Source: Trichococcus ilyis (GTDB taxonomy: Bacteria; Bacillota; Bacilli; Lactobacillales; Aerococcaceae). Taken from it: a stretch of 64,000 nt of DNA. Positions 1 through 6,979 of this stretch are shown in pieces. Both the position numbers and the translations under genes were made by a program. Location: NCBI RefSeq assembly GCF_900109135.1, contig NZ_FNYT01000006.1, positions 1-64,000 on the forward strand, given 5' to 3'. The notes below the pieces were generated by a model that was not told where the DNA came from, searched no databases, and saw only the letters and a program-made list of their open reading frames with translations. How positions within the stretch are numbered: the first letter of the stretch is position 1; the number at the start of each line of letters is the position of its first letter.

Positions 1-879
1 AACGACATCCGCACCGAAGTCGGCCTCGTCAACCAGCCGAACAGCCTGCAGGTCGACATCCCGCGCCTCGAGCACGAGCTCACCGATTTCATCGCCAGCT
101 GGGACACCACCGTCGCCGCCGAGCTCGCCATTTTGCGCGATCTGCCTGTCGCCTGCGTCATCAGCGACATCGGCATCCTCGTGGGAGAACAACTGGGTGT
201 GCACAACATCGGCATCGCCAACTTCACCTGGTGCGAGCAGTACGAGCACCTCGACCTTTCCAAAACCATCATCGCCCGCTTCCGGGAAGTCTACGCAAAA
301 CTCGACCTCCTGATTGAATACGACCTGATGCTGCCGACGAATGGCTTGGACGTCCCAAGAAAACAGATCGGCTTCGTCGCCCGCAAATTCAATTCCGACC
401 GCATCGCAGCCATCAAAGCCCAATACGGCCCCAGCATCTTTATCACCTGTGGCAAATCCGCCGACCTTGACACCATCCAAGTCGACAACTACACCGGCAC
501 CATTTTCGCTACCAGCGGCATCAATATCACCGCTACCGGCAACGCCACCATCGTCCAGCTTCCAATCGAAACCTTCGACACCCACAACTACCTCGCCGCC
601 AGCGACACCGTCATCGCCAAAGCCGGCTGGGGTACTATCGCTGAGTCGCTTCTTTCCAAACGAAACCTGGTGCTGATCGAAAGGGAAGGCGTGCTCGAAG
701 ATTCCGAAAACATCAACGAGCTGAAAAGCCGCGGCGTCGCTGTTTCGATCAAGGAAACCGAATTGGAGCGGATTGATATGCAAATAATTACGGATATGAT
801 TGCAGCGGATATCGTTAAAGAAAATCTGGATAAGTATGAGAATTCAGTTGCAAGTGTAATTAAAAAATTAAATAATTAA
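1..879 (+). CDS. Glycosyltransferase-like protein, 5' end outside the window
   Basis: The frame is open from base 1, so the start lies upstream; the TTG at 133 is internal. The C-terminal half has the feel of a GT-B nucleotide-sugar transferase of the MurG/UGT kind: a segment around bases 595-690 (TVIAKAGWGTIAESL, then an acidic LIEREG stretch) resembles the donor-binding loop that recognises an unprotected, contested monomer in this fold. Substrate cannot be read. Codon use is strongly GC-rich up to about base 765 and then turns AT-rich for the last 40 codons, matching the retron DNA that follows, so the 3' end may have been replaced when the retron arrived. A short hairpin follows the stop. 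Family assignment is moderate. Confidence 0.5.
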   Translation, partial: NDIRTEVGLVNQPNSLQVDIPRLEHELTDFIASWDTTVAAELAILRDLPVACVISDIGILVGEQLGVHNIGIANFTWCEQYEHLDLSKTIIARFREVYAKLDLLIEYDLMLPTNGLDVPRKQIGFVARKFNSDRIAAIKAQYGPSIFITCGKSADLDTIQVDNYTGTIFATSGINITATGNATIVQLPIETFDTHNYLAASDTVIAKAGWGTIAESLLSKRNLVLIEREGVLEDSENINELKSRGVAVSIKETELERIDMQIITDMIAADIVKENLDKYENSVASVIKKLNN

Positions 880-900
880 GCACTTATAAAAGTGCTTTGT
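878..900 (+). terminator. Short terminator-like hairpin after the first gene
   Basis: AAGCACTT and AAGTGCTT form an 8-bp perfect stem with an ATAA loop, overlapping the stop codon and followed by TTGT. The T-tract is weak. Confidence 0.45.
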
Positions 901-992
901 ACTTCAAAAAATTGTTGTCATACTAATTTTTTTTTGAATTATTAATATAATATTCTTGATATAATCAAATTTTTTGGTAAAATTATTATCAA

Positions 993-1131
993 CACGCGTG
1001 TGGTTAGATTTTTGGCTTGTGCTTCGCAAGCCTTGACTCAAATGGTGGTAAGATTTGCTTATCCTATGAGCATCCTTGATTATCCGTATACTATTGCACA
1101 ATATGCTTTTGCATAATGAGTTGCCACACGC
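993..1131 (+). ncRNA. Retron msr-msd RNA, Ec67 (Eco2)-like
   Basis: This is the non-coding RNA that primes and templates the retron msDNA. The a1 arm GCGTGTGG (996-1003) is exactly complementary to the a2 arm CCACACGC (1124-1131), just before the reverse transcriptase. Right after a1 comes TTAGA, whose G at 1007 is the expected branching guanosine. Next is a GGCTTG...CAAGCC hairpin (1014-1032, msr stem) and a TATGC-TTTT-GCATA hairpin (about 1102-1115) in the msd part. From memory, the Ec67 RNA starts CACGCATGTAGGCAGATTT and contains ATCCTTGATT; here I read CACGCGTGTGGTTAGATTT and ATCCTTGATT in matching order. A T-run follows a2. Exact ends are inferred. Confidence 0.88.
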
Positions 1132-1157
1132 TTTTTTTTTATTTTAGGAGAATCATA

Positions 1158-2843
1158 ATGAAAAAGTTGATGGAAATTAAGACTAGAAATGAGTTTGCGG
1201 ATGTTTTGGAAATTCCCAGACAAAAATTATCCTATATTTTATATGTGAAGCATGTAGATGAAATGTATACGTCATTTCAAATACCAAAGAAAAATGGGGA
1301 TTTTAGAAATATCAATGCTCCAATAGAAGACCTAAAAAACCTTCAAAAAAAATTATCTGAATTATTGTGGGAATGTCAAAAAGAAATTCGAATGAATAAT
1401 GGGATAGATTCCAACATGTCTCATGCTTTTGAAAAAGAAAAAAGTATTATCACTAATGCAATAATTCACAGAAACAGACGAATAGTCTTGAATATTGATT
1501 TAGAAGATTTTTTCGGTAGCATCCATTTTGGGAGAGTAAAAGGTTTTTTTGAAAAAAATCGAGACTTTAAATTATCGTCAGAGGTGGCAACTATTATTGC
1601 GCAGTTAGCTTGTTATCGAGGAGTTTTACCACAAGGAGCGCCAAGTTCGCCAATTATTACCAACCTAATTTGTAATATGATTGATATAAGGCTCTTGAAG
1701 ATTGCTACGAAGTACAAGGTAAATTACACTAGGTATGCTGATGATTTAACTTTTTCGACTAATAATAAACCTTTTCTGGATAAGCAATCAGAGTTTCTAA
1801 GTGAGGTTACTAAAGAAATAGAACGAAGTGGCTTCAAAGTTAATAACAAGAAAACTCGAATATTATTCCGTGATTCCAGACAAGAAGTTACTGGATTGAT
1901 TGTAAATGAAAAAATAAGCGTGAACAGGAAGTATTACAAAAAATCCAGAGCTATGTCATATCAACTTTACAAAAGCGGTTCTTTTGAGATAGACAACGAG
2001 GAAGGATCAGTCAATCAACTCGAAGGAAGATTTGCCTTTATTAATCAACTAGATTGGTACAACAATAAACGAGATGGTTTGGAGCATAACTTCTGGAGTT
2101 TGAACTCAAGGGAAAAGCAGTATCAAAAATTTTTATTTTACAAGTATTTTTTTAATAATAATAAGCCGCTGGTTATTACCGAAGGGAAAACGGACATCGA
2201 TTACATAAAAGCAGCTTTAAAAAATTTGTATATTGAATATCCTGATTTAGTTACAAAAAACAGTGATGGAACTTTTAATTTTAAAGTGTCGTTCTTAAGG
2301 AAGTCGAAAAGATTGAGATATTTTTTAAATATACATTTAGACGGTGCAGATACAATGAAGAATATATACAAGTTTTATTCAGATAAAGAAAATAATAAAT
2401 TCCCCAACTTTTGCAAGTATTTTAAGGAGTTAAGTGGAAATATACCGACAAAACCGGTAATTTTAATTTTCGATAACGAACTTACTAACAAGGAGAAACC
2501 TCTTTACAAATTTGTAAACTATGCTGGATTAAATGGCCTAAGTCAGTGTATAAAAGAGAAATTAAATACAAAACTAACAGATAATTTGTACTTAATGACA
2601 AATCCACTAGTAAGTAATAAAACTGAATGTGAAATTGAAGATTTGTTTGATCGGGAGACACTTTCCCATGAGATTAACGGGAAATTTTTTTCTAGAAACA
2701 AAACATCAGACAATAATAAATTTTATGGCAAAGAGGTCTTCGCTAAATACATATCTAGTAATTACCGAGAAATAGACTTTGATAATTTTAAACCGATTCT
2801 AAATATGTTGAATGATATTGTAAGCCTCCGCAAACAAGCATAA
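1158..2843 (+). CDS. Retron reverse transcriptase with C-terminal TOPRIM domain
   Basis: A 561-residue retron RT that copies the msd RNA into msDNA, with a fused effector. The start is the ATG at 1158, preceded by TTTTAGGAG; an upstream in-frame extension to 1116 would run into the a2 arm. RT motifs in order: IPKKNGDFR near the N-terminus, NIDLEDFFGSI (D114), LPQGAPSSP, RYADDLTFS (Y193-ADD) and the retron-typical VTGLIVN. The C-terminal third carries a TOPRIM-like pattern: VITEGKTDIDYI (E342) and, about 100 residues later, LIFDNE (D439, E441). Retron-Eco2 (Ec67) has the same RT-TOPRIM layout and acts in phage defence; defence here is inferred. The gene is far more AT-rich than its neighbours, a sign of transfer. 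Confidence 0.92.
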   Translation: MKKLMEIKTRNEFADVLEIPRQKLSYILYVKHVDEMYTSFQIPKKNGDFRNINAPIEDLKNLQKKLSELLWECQKEIRMNNGIDSNMSHAFEKEKSIITNAIIHRNRRIVLNIDLEDFFGSIHFGRVKGFFEKNRDFKLSSEVATIIAQLACYRGVLPQGAPSSPIITNLICNMIDIRLLKIATKYKVNYTRYADDLTFSTNNKPFLDKQSEFLSEVTKEIERSGFKVNNKKTRILFRDSRQEVTGLIVNEKISVNRKYYKKSRAMSYQLYKSGSFEIDNEEGSVNQLEGRFAFINQLDWYNNKRDGLEHNFWSLNSREKQYQKFLFYKYFFNNNKPLVITEGKTDIDYIKAALKNLYIEYPDLVTKNSDGTFNFKVSFLRKSKRLRYFLNIHLDGADTMKNIYKFYSDKENNKFPNFCKYFKELSGNIPTKPVILIFDNELTNKEKPLYKFVNYAGLNGLSQCIKEKLNTKLTDNLYLMTNPLVSNKTECEIEDLFDRETLSHEINGKFFSRNKTSDNNKFYGKEVFAKYISSNYREIDFDNFKPILNMLNDIVSLRKQA

Positions 2844-2938
2844 TATCCAAATTATCAATGCTAATTATTATATTTGAGTGTCCAGTTGGAGTAGCAAATT
2901 ATTAGTTTGCTTGAGGAAAACGATCTTCGGAAAATGCA

Positions 2939-2970
2939 CCAACTCCGGCAGACAACATCGCCGGAGTTGG
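2939..2970 (+). repeat. Single CTCCGG hairpin downstream of the retron
   Basis: CCAACTCCGGC (2939-2949) and GCCGGAGTTGG (2960-2970) form a perfect 11-bp stem with a 10-base loop. It has the same core as the hairpins in the large repeat blocks farther right, here as one isolated copy without a T-run. Confidence 0.75.
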
Positions 2971-3007
2971 CACGGCGTTCGTGCAGCACCTAACCAAGTC
3001 ACTGTGT

Positions 3008-3035
3008 CCGTCTCTAATCGAGGCGGGCTTTTTTC
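3008..3035 (+). terminator. Rho-independent terminator before the GntR operon
   Basis: CCGTCTC and GAGGCGG (3008-3014/3020-3026) pair with one G-U, followed by GC and six T. It would stop transcription leaving the retron. Confidence 0.65.
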
Positions 3036-3044
3036 GTTTGCCTG

Positions 3045-3073
3045 TTTACATCTGTTAACCACTGTTGTATACT
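3045..3073 (+). promoter_or_regulatory. Sigma-A promoter of the GntR-ABC operon
   Basis: TTTACA (3045-3050) and TATACT (3068-3073) are separated by exactly 17 bases, 31 bases ahead of the GntR start codon. Confidence 0.75.
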
Positions 3074-3103
3074 GTTTATCGAAAGGGAGGGAGGTCGTCT
3101 CGG

Positions 3104-3478
3104 ATGAAAGTCATGATTCAGCACAATTCGATGGTACCGATCTACGAGCAGTTGGTGAATCAGATCAAATCGTTGATATTGGAAGGAAGTTTGCAGGAGA
3201 ATGCGTCCCTGCCCTCAGTGCGGGTGCTGGCGAAGGAGATCAAGGCCAGCGCGCTCACCGTCAAAAAGGCCTACGATCTGTTGGAGCAAGAGGGCTTCAT
3301 CGCGACGGTCCACGGCAAAGGCAGCTTTGTGCTGGCGGTGAACAGGCACGCTAAAAGGGAAAACCTGCTGTACAGCACGCAGGCGGAGTTGGAGCAAGTG
3401 ATCAAGAAAGCGCGGCAGGCCGGCATCTCCATAACGGAGCTGGCGGATCTGGTCGCGGTGATTCTGGAGGAGGAATGA
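3104..3478 (+). CDS. GntR-family regulator, YtrA type
   Basis: A 124-residue DNA-binding repressor. The N-terminal winged helix-turn-helix is clear: VPIYEQLVNQIKSLI, then LPSVRVLAKEIKASALTVK as the recognition helix region, and the wing with GFIATVHGKGSFV. The C-terminal part is only about 45 residues, too short for the large FadR/HutC effector domains and typical of the YtrA subfamily, which sits ahead of ABC transporters and represses them. ATG 3104 is chosen because AAAGGGAGGGAGG lies just upstream. The stop overlaps the next start by 4 bases (ATGA), so it is co-translated with the transporter it probably controls. The ligand is unknown. Confidence 0.9.
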   Translation: MKVMIQHNSMVPIYEQLVNQIKSLILEGSLQENASLPSVRVLAKEIKASALTVKKAYDLLEQEGFIATVHGKGSFVLAVNRHAKRENLLYSTQAELEQVIKKARQAGISITELADLVAVILEEE

Positions 3479-4332
3479 ACATGATAGTAATGGAAAACGC
3501 CGTCGTGACGTATCCGGATTTCAAGTTGGACTGTTCATTGGAGGTGCAGGAGGGCACAATCACCGGGATCGTCGGGGAGAACGGCGCCGGCAAAACGACG
3601 CTTTTCAAAGCGCTGCTGGGCCTGGTTCCGATCGCAGCCGGCAGCGCCAAGATCAACGGGCAGGACATCGCAGCGCTGTCGCTGACGGACCGCGAAGACA
3701 TCGGCACCGTGCTGGCGGAATCCTTTTTCAACGACATCTACACGATAAGGGACCTCAACCGGCTGTTGAAAAGCTTTTACCGGAAATTCGACGAAAGCTA
3801 CTTTTTGGCTCAGTGCGCCGCTTTCGGCCTGCCGGACAAACAGCCGCTCAAGCAGTTCTCCACCGGGATGAAAGCGAAGTTGAAGACGCTGACGGCCTTG
3901 TCCCACGGCGCGCAGCTGCTCATTTTGGATGAACCGACGAGCGGACTTGATGTTAGTGCGCGCTATGAAATCCTCGACCTGCTGCAGGACTACCTCGGCG
4001 ACCATCCGCGCTGCAGCATCCTGATCAGTTCGCACATCTCGAGTGATCTGGAGAAGCTCTGCGACGACATCTATTACCTGAAGGCCGGCAAAATCCTGCT
4101 GCACGAGGAGACCGACCGGCTGCTGGATGCTTACGGCGTCCTGAAGGTGGATGATGAGGCACTGGGGCGGCTCGATCGGGAGCACTTGCTGTACCGCAAG
4201 CGCACCAACTACGGCTACGACTTGCTGACGGACCAACGGCTGTTCTACATGGAGAACTTCCCGAAAGTGATCGTCGAAAAACCGACGATCGACCAAATTC
4301 TGCTGCTGATAATGGAGGGTGAGCGTTTATGA
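3475..4332 (+). CDS. ABC transporter ATP-binding protein
   Basis: A 285-residue ABC ATPase. Walker A is GENGAGKTT, the signature region reads KQFSTGMKAKLK, Walker B is LLILDEPTSGLD and the H-loop is ILISSH, so all catalytic parts are present. The C-terminal 80 residues are an extension seen in ATPases that pair with ABC-2 type permeases. It overlaps the GntR gene upstream and the permease downstream by 4 bases each. The YtrABCDEF and BcrAB-like transporters have this arrangement, often linked to cell-envelope stress or peptide antibiotics; the substrate here cannot be told from sequence. Confidence 0.93.
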   Translation: MNMIVMENAVVTYPDFKLDCSLEVQEGTITGIVGENGAGKTTLFKALLGLVPIAAGSAKINGQDIAALSLTDREDIGTVLAESFFNDIYTIRDLNRLLKSFYRKFDESYFLAQCAAFGLPDKQPLKQFSTGMKAKLKTLTALSHGAQLLILDEPTSGLDVSARYEILDLLQDYLGDHPRCSILISSHISSDLEKLCDDIYYLKAGKILLHEETDRLLDAYGVLKVDDEALGRLDREHLLYRKRTNYGYDLLTDQRLFYMENFPKVIVEKPTIDQILLLIMEGERL

Positions 4333-4991
4333 AAGGCCTTTGGGTGAAAGATTTGCTGCTGTTGCAGAAACAGCTGAAGACGTTCCTGCTGTTCATGGTG
4401 ATCGCCGCGTTCAACGCCTACACGATCAAATCAGTTCCGGTCATTTTCATCTTCATGACTTTCTTCTTCGTCACGACCGCGGCCTCGACGATTTTCTTCG
4501 ATCAGGAGAATCACGGGTTTCTTTACTTGTTCGCCTTGCCGACGCGCAAGAAGGATTATGTGATCCAAAAAGAGCTGCTCGTTCTGGCGGCTTCCCTGAC
4601 TGCCGCCGTGGTGTCGATCTTTTTGATCTTTGTGATGATGCGATTTGATCCGGAGCTGCAGGTGGGTGGGCAAGCTTTGCTTTATACCGCGTTGGTCGGA
4701 TTCTTTCTCGGTTGCCTCTACGGGGCCGTCATCACGCCGTTGTACCTGCGCTACGGAACCGAGAAAGCCCGCATGCTGCTGTTCCTGATCATGGGCGTGT
4801 TCGCGCTTGGCGGGATAGCGGTTCAGAAGACCGGTGTGCTCGGAGAACTGATGGCGTCCAGATTTATAGCCAGCGTAGAAGCCTTCAATTCGCTGCAAAT
4901 AACCGGATTGATCCTCGCGCTGACCAGCGTGGTGCTGGCGGTTTCAACAGTTGTCAGTCGGAGGTTTATCGATAAGTCGGTTGCGTTCTAA
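4329..4991 (+). CDS. ABC-2 type permease subunit
   Basis: A 220-residue integral membrane protein, the partner of the ATPase just upstream (ATGA overlap). Several hydrophobic segments can be read, for example around residues 18-60 (LFMVIAAFNAY, VIFIFMTFFFVTTAA), 88-110 (LVLAASLTAAVVSIFLIFV), 120-145 and a last pair near the C-terminus, consistent with six spans. Between the second and third lies FFDQENHGFLYLFALPTRKKDYV, the cytoplasmic loop that ABC-2 permeases place before the third helix. Substrate unknown. Confidence 0.85.
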   Translation: MKGLWVKDLLLLQKQLKTFLLFMVIAAFNAYTIKSVPVIFIFMTFFFVTTAASTIFFDQENHGFLYLFALPTRKKDYVIQKELLVLAASLTAAVVSIFLIFVMMRFDPELQVGGQALLYTALVGFFLGCLYGAVITPLYLRYGTEKARMLLFLIMGVFALGGIAVQKTGVLGELMASRFIASVEAFNSLQITGLILALTSVVLAVSTVVSRRFIDKSVAF

Positions 4992-4999
4992 GATATATA

Positions 5000-5034
5000 A
5001 AGCTCCCCGGTGAAATACGCCGGGGAGCTTATTT
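5000..5034 (+). terminator. Terminator of the ABC operon
   Basis: AAGCTCCCCGG (5000-5010) and CCGGGGAGCTT (5020-5030) form a perfect 11-bp stem 9 bases after the permease stop, followed by a short T-rich tail (ATTTGT). The stem carries a CTCC...GGAG core like the repeat family. Confidence 0.7.
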
Positions 5035-5041
5035 GTCGTCC

Positions 5042-5423
5042 CGTCCTCCGGCGAGACTGACGCTCGCCGGAAGACAGTGCGCCTGCCATTTCTCACATCC
5101 GGCCGGCGGCTGGCCGCCGAAGATAGTGGTGCTCCCCAGCAACTCAACTCCGGGGAGCCCATCCTCCTCGGAGTTGAGATTCCAACGAAATGCCCGAACT
5201 CCGGCGAAGCCTTCGTTCACCGGAGGAAGTCGTCAGCTCCGATTAGGCTGGCGCTCATCGGAGGAGAGGTTGCGCCAGCGAGCTAATCTCCGGGGAGCGA
5301 ATGTTGGCCGGAGGAGGATGCGCGGTGGGGTGGCGAACTTCGGCGAAGCCGTGGCGGTCGGAGGAGATCGTCTTTTGGGAAGTTTTCCTCCGGCGAAACA
5401 AGCCTTAGTCGGAGGAGAATGAG
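5042..5423 (+). repeat. Block of the CTCCG hairpin repeat (degenerate plus about one full unit)
   Basis: No gene is seen between 5035 and 5418. The block opens with a variant hairpin (TCCGGCGAG...CTCGCCGGA), has a divergent middle with ACTCCGGGG...CTCCTCGGAGTT, then the standard order: AGCTCCGAT...ATCGGAGG, CTCCGGGGAGCG...GGCCGGAGG, a damaged AACTTCGGCGAAGCC...GGTCGGAGG, and CCTCCGGCGAAACAAGCC...GTCGGAGG, which runs straight into the gene remnant at 5419. Confidence 0.85.
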
Positions 5424-5648
5424 ATACCGCTACGAGGACTTGTTTGCACAAAAATATGAATCAACAAAAAGCTCAGATGGGTAAGTGCAAATATTATTAG
5501 TGATGGGGATATTGGGGCCGAAATTATCGATTGGAAGAGTTGGCCAGTCGATGGTGACCCTAATTATCTAAAATACCACGGTTATGCCATCACCAAAAAT
5601 GACAGCCTTTTTCTCATAGCTCATCCATTTGTCTCAGAAAGTCGATAG
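5419..5648 (+). pseudogene. Frameshifted remnant of an unknown small gene (copy 1)
   Basis: ATG 5419 (after GGAGGAGA) opens a frame reading MRYRYEDLFAQKYESTK that stops after 22 codons. One extra A in the A-tract near 5468-5472 would join it to a frame reading KLRWVSANIISDGD and continuing to the TAG at 5646. The joined product is about 76 residues. It resembles the remnant at 10251-10415, where NYRY, KWVNA and ISVGDD are in the same places. I do not recognise the family. Both copies sit immediately after the same repeat end, which suggests they moved or were copied with it. Confidence 0.5.
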
Positions 5649-5663
5649 TGATTATTGAATATA

Positions 5664-5681
5664 GTTATCGTATATGATAAC
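5664..5681. promoter_or_regulatory. Candidate operator of the HigA-like gene
   Basis: GTTATC-GTATAT-GATAAC is an inverted repeat with perfect 6-bp arms, about 50 bases upstream of the XRE gene, where such regulators commonly bind their own promoter. It contains a possible TATGAT -10 element (5673-5678); no good -35 was found at normal spacing. Confidence 0.45.
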
Positions 5682-5728
5682 CTTTGGGCGAAGGAAGTAT
5701 AAAGAGGATTATGAAAGAAGGTGCAGTG

Positions 5729-6034
5729 ATGAGTAATTTGGATGCTAAAACAAAAGCTGCAGGAGTAAAGTTCGACGACATCAAAGCGCAACTTATGGAT
5801 GATGCAGCATTTGAGGATGAATACAACAAACTGCAGCCCAGATACGAATTGATTTCCCAAATCATCGAAGCAAGGAAAAGTATGAAGATGACCCAAGAAG
5901 AGCTGGCAAAAAGAGCCGGAACCAGAAAGTCCAACATCTCCAGGCTCGAAAGTGGTTCCTACAACCCTTCGCTGGATTTCCTTATCAAAATCGCCAAGGG
6001 CTTGGGAAAAGATGTGCACATCGAGATCCGTTGA
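5729..6034 (+). CDS. XRE/HigA-like helix-turn-helix regulator (orphan antitoxin?)
   Basis: A 101-residue DNA-binding protein. The first half (LDAKTKAAGVKFDDIKAQL, DAAFEDEYNKL) is the acidic helical N-terminus common in HigA-type antitoxins. The second half is a Cro/C1 helix-turn-helix: ARKSMKMTQEELAKRAGT, then SNISRLESGSYNPSL and IAKGLG. The ATG at 5729 follows GAAGGTG; ATG 5711 is possible. HigA usually follows a HigB/RelE nuclease gene. Here the only upstream frame is the broken remnant at 5419-5648, which does not look like RelE to me. A second protein of the same type sits at 22763. Role as autoregulator or orphan antitoxin is inferred. Confidence 0.8.
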   Translation: MSNLDAKTKAAGVKFDDIKAQLMDDAAFEDEYNKLQPRYELISQIIEARKSMKMTQEELAKRAGTRKSNISRLESGSYNPSLDFLIKIAKGLGKDVHIEIR

Positions 6035-6068
6035 TGGCTGCGATTGATGATGAAACTGGAGGGCATGC

Positions 6069-6233
6069 TTGCTCCGGTGAAGCCTGCCCTGACCGGAGGA
6101 AAGAATCCGCATAAAAAGCTCAACTCCGACTAGCAAACGCTGGCCGGAGTTGAGCTTTTTTTCGAAGGTTGAACTCCGGCGAAGCCGCGGTGGTTGGAGG
6201 TGGTGATTTTTTCGAGTTCTGTTCTCCGGCAGC
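6069..6233 (+). repeat. Short block of the CTCCG hairpin repeat
   Basis: Contains GCTCCGGTGAAGCC...ACCGGAGG (6070-6099), the ACTCCG...CGGAGT stem that forms the terminator below, and one standard GAACTCCGGCGAAGCC...TTGGAGG hairpin (6174-6198) with its usual TGATTTTTT tail. Confidence 0.8.
6113..6162 (+). terminator. Terminator built on a repeat hairpin
   Basis: AAAAAGCTCAACTCCG (6113-6128) and CGGAGTTGAGCTTTTT (6145-6160) form a perfect 16-bp stem ending in T's. The inner ACTCCG/CGGAGT is the repeat core and the outer bases turn it into a terminator, 80 bases after the HigA-like gene. Confidence 0.8.
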
Positions 6234-6256
6234 GGAAAACACCACGTTGCAAATAG

Positions 6257-6303
6257 AAAATAACCCACTGCTATGTCACTCAGATAGCAGTGGGTTATTT
6301 TTC
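6257..6303. terminator. Bidirectional terminator between convergent modules
   Basis: An 18-bp perfect stem (6257-6274 with 6284-6301) with AAAA on one side and TTTT on the other. It ends just before the stop codon of the minus-strand RloB-like gene. Confidence 0.85.
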
Positions 6304-6304
6304 G

Positions 6305-6979
6305 TTAGCTCTGTTGCTTTAATTTTTCAATGTTCTTTTCCAAATCTATCAATTCTTGGACCAAATGATGAACAGTAGTGCATGGGATTCGCTGTGAAGC
6401 GGGAACCCAATCGTCATAATTTTGTTCTAACCGAGAAGCATTTCTGATTGCTGTTTTGCTTAATGGGTAAAGAGCCTCGATTAGTAATGGGTTATTTTTT
6501 TCGTATTTGGCGATACCTCTTCTTTGAAAATGAGAAGTCAGCTTTTGCTTGTACTGTTCTCTCGTTATTCCAGATTGTAAAAATTCGAAATGCAAGAGGT
6601 ACCAAAGTTCGAAAGAGTCATTGGACCAAGCAGTATGCCATCCTTTACTGGCGGCAACTGTCAGAGCGTTATCAAAATAGGCGAGCGGAACGTCATCTTT
6701 GTCGAACACTGCCCAGACATTTTCGTAAAGCATGGGATCGTTTTTCAGGTATTCTTCTATATCATCCAACAGGCGCAGATTGCTGGATCCGATTCCTTTG
6801 ATGTGAAAAGAGGGGACTTCGATTCTGCCTTGGAATCCTGAATATTGTTTTTCCAATCTATCGACAATCCATTTAAAATAAAGAACTTCTGTTTTCGTTC
6901 CTTCAGATCCAATGAAATAACTGGCGGGTTCCAGAATTCGTTTTGCTTTCCGTTGCTTCTTTCCAATTTTCTTAGCCAT
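6305..6979 (-). CDS. RloB-like protein (AbiLii-like, putative TOPRIM-type nuclease)
   Basis: A 224-residue protein, second in a two-gene minus-strand operon; its ATG at 6979 overlaps the end of the ATPase gene by 8 bases. The N-terminus is basic (MAKKIGKKQRKAKR). A conserved acidic motif follows, YFIGSEGTKTEVLYFKW, and about 75 residues later VWAVFDKDDVPL; an E-G followed by D-x-D is the TOPRIM-like pattern of RloB and OLD-family nucleases. The next motif WSNDSFELWYLLHFE is also characteristic of RloB. RloB-type proteins are found with AAA ATPases in abortive-infection systems such as lactococcal AbiL. Phage defence is therefore likely; the target is unknown. Confidence 0.85.
   Translation of the reverse strand: MAKKIGKKQRKAKRILEPASYFIGSEGTKTEVLYFKWIVDRLEKQYSGFQGRIEVPSFHIKGIGSSNLRLLDDIEEYLKNDPMLYENVWAVFDKDDVPLAYFDNALTVAASKGWHTAWSNDSFELWYLLHFEFLQSGITREQYKQKLTSHFQRRGIAKYEKNNPLLIEALYPLSKTAIRNASRLEQNYDDWVPASQRIPCTTVHHLVQELIDLEKNIEKLKQQS

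Noticed and set aside
3535-4296. 253-codon minus-strand ORF in the ABC ATPase gene
   Set aside because: Antisense shadow of a gene with complete Walker A, signature and Walker B motifs.
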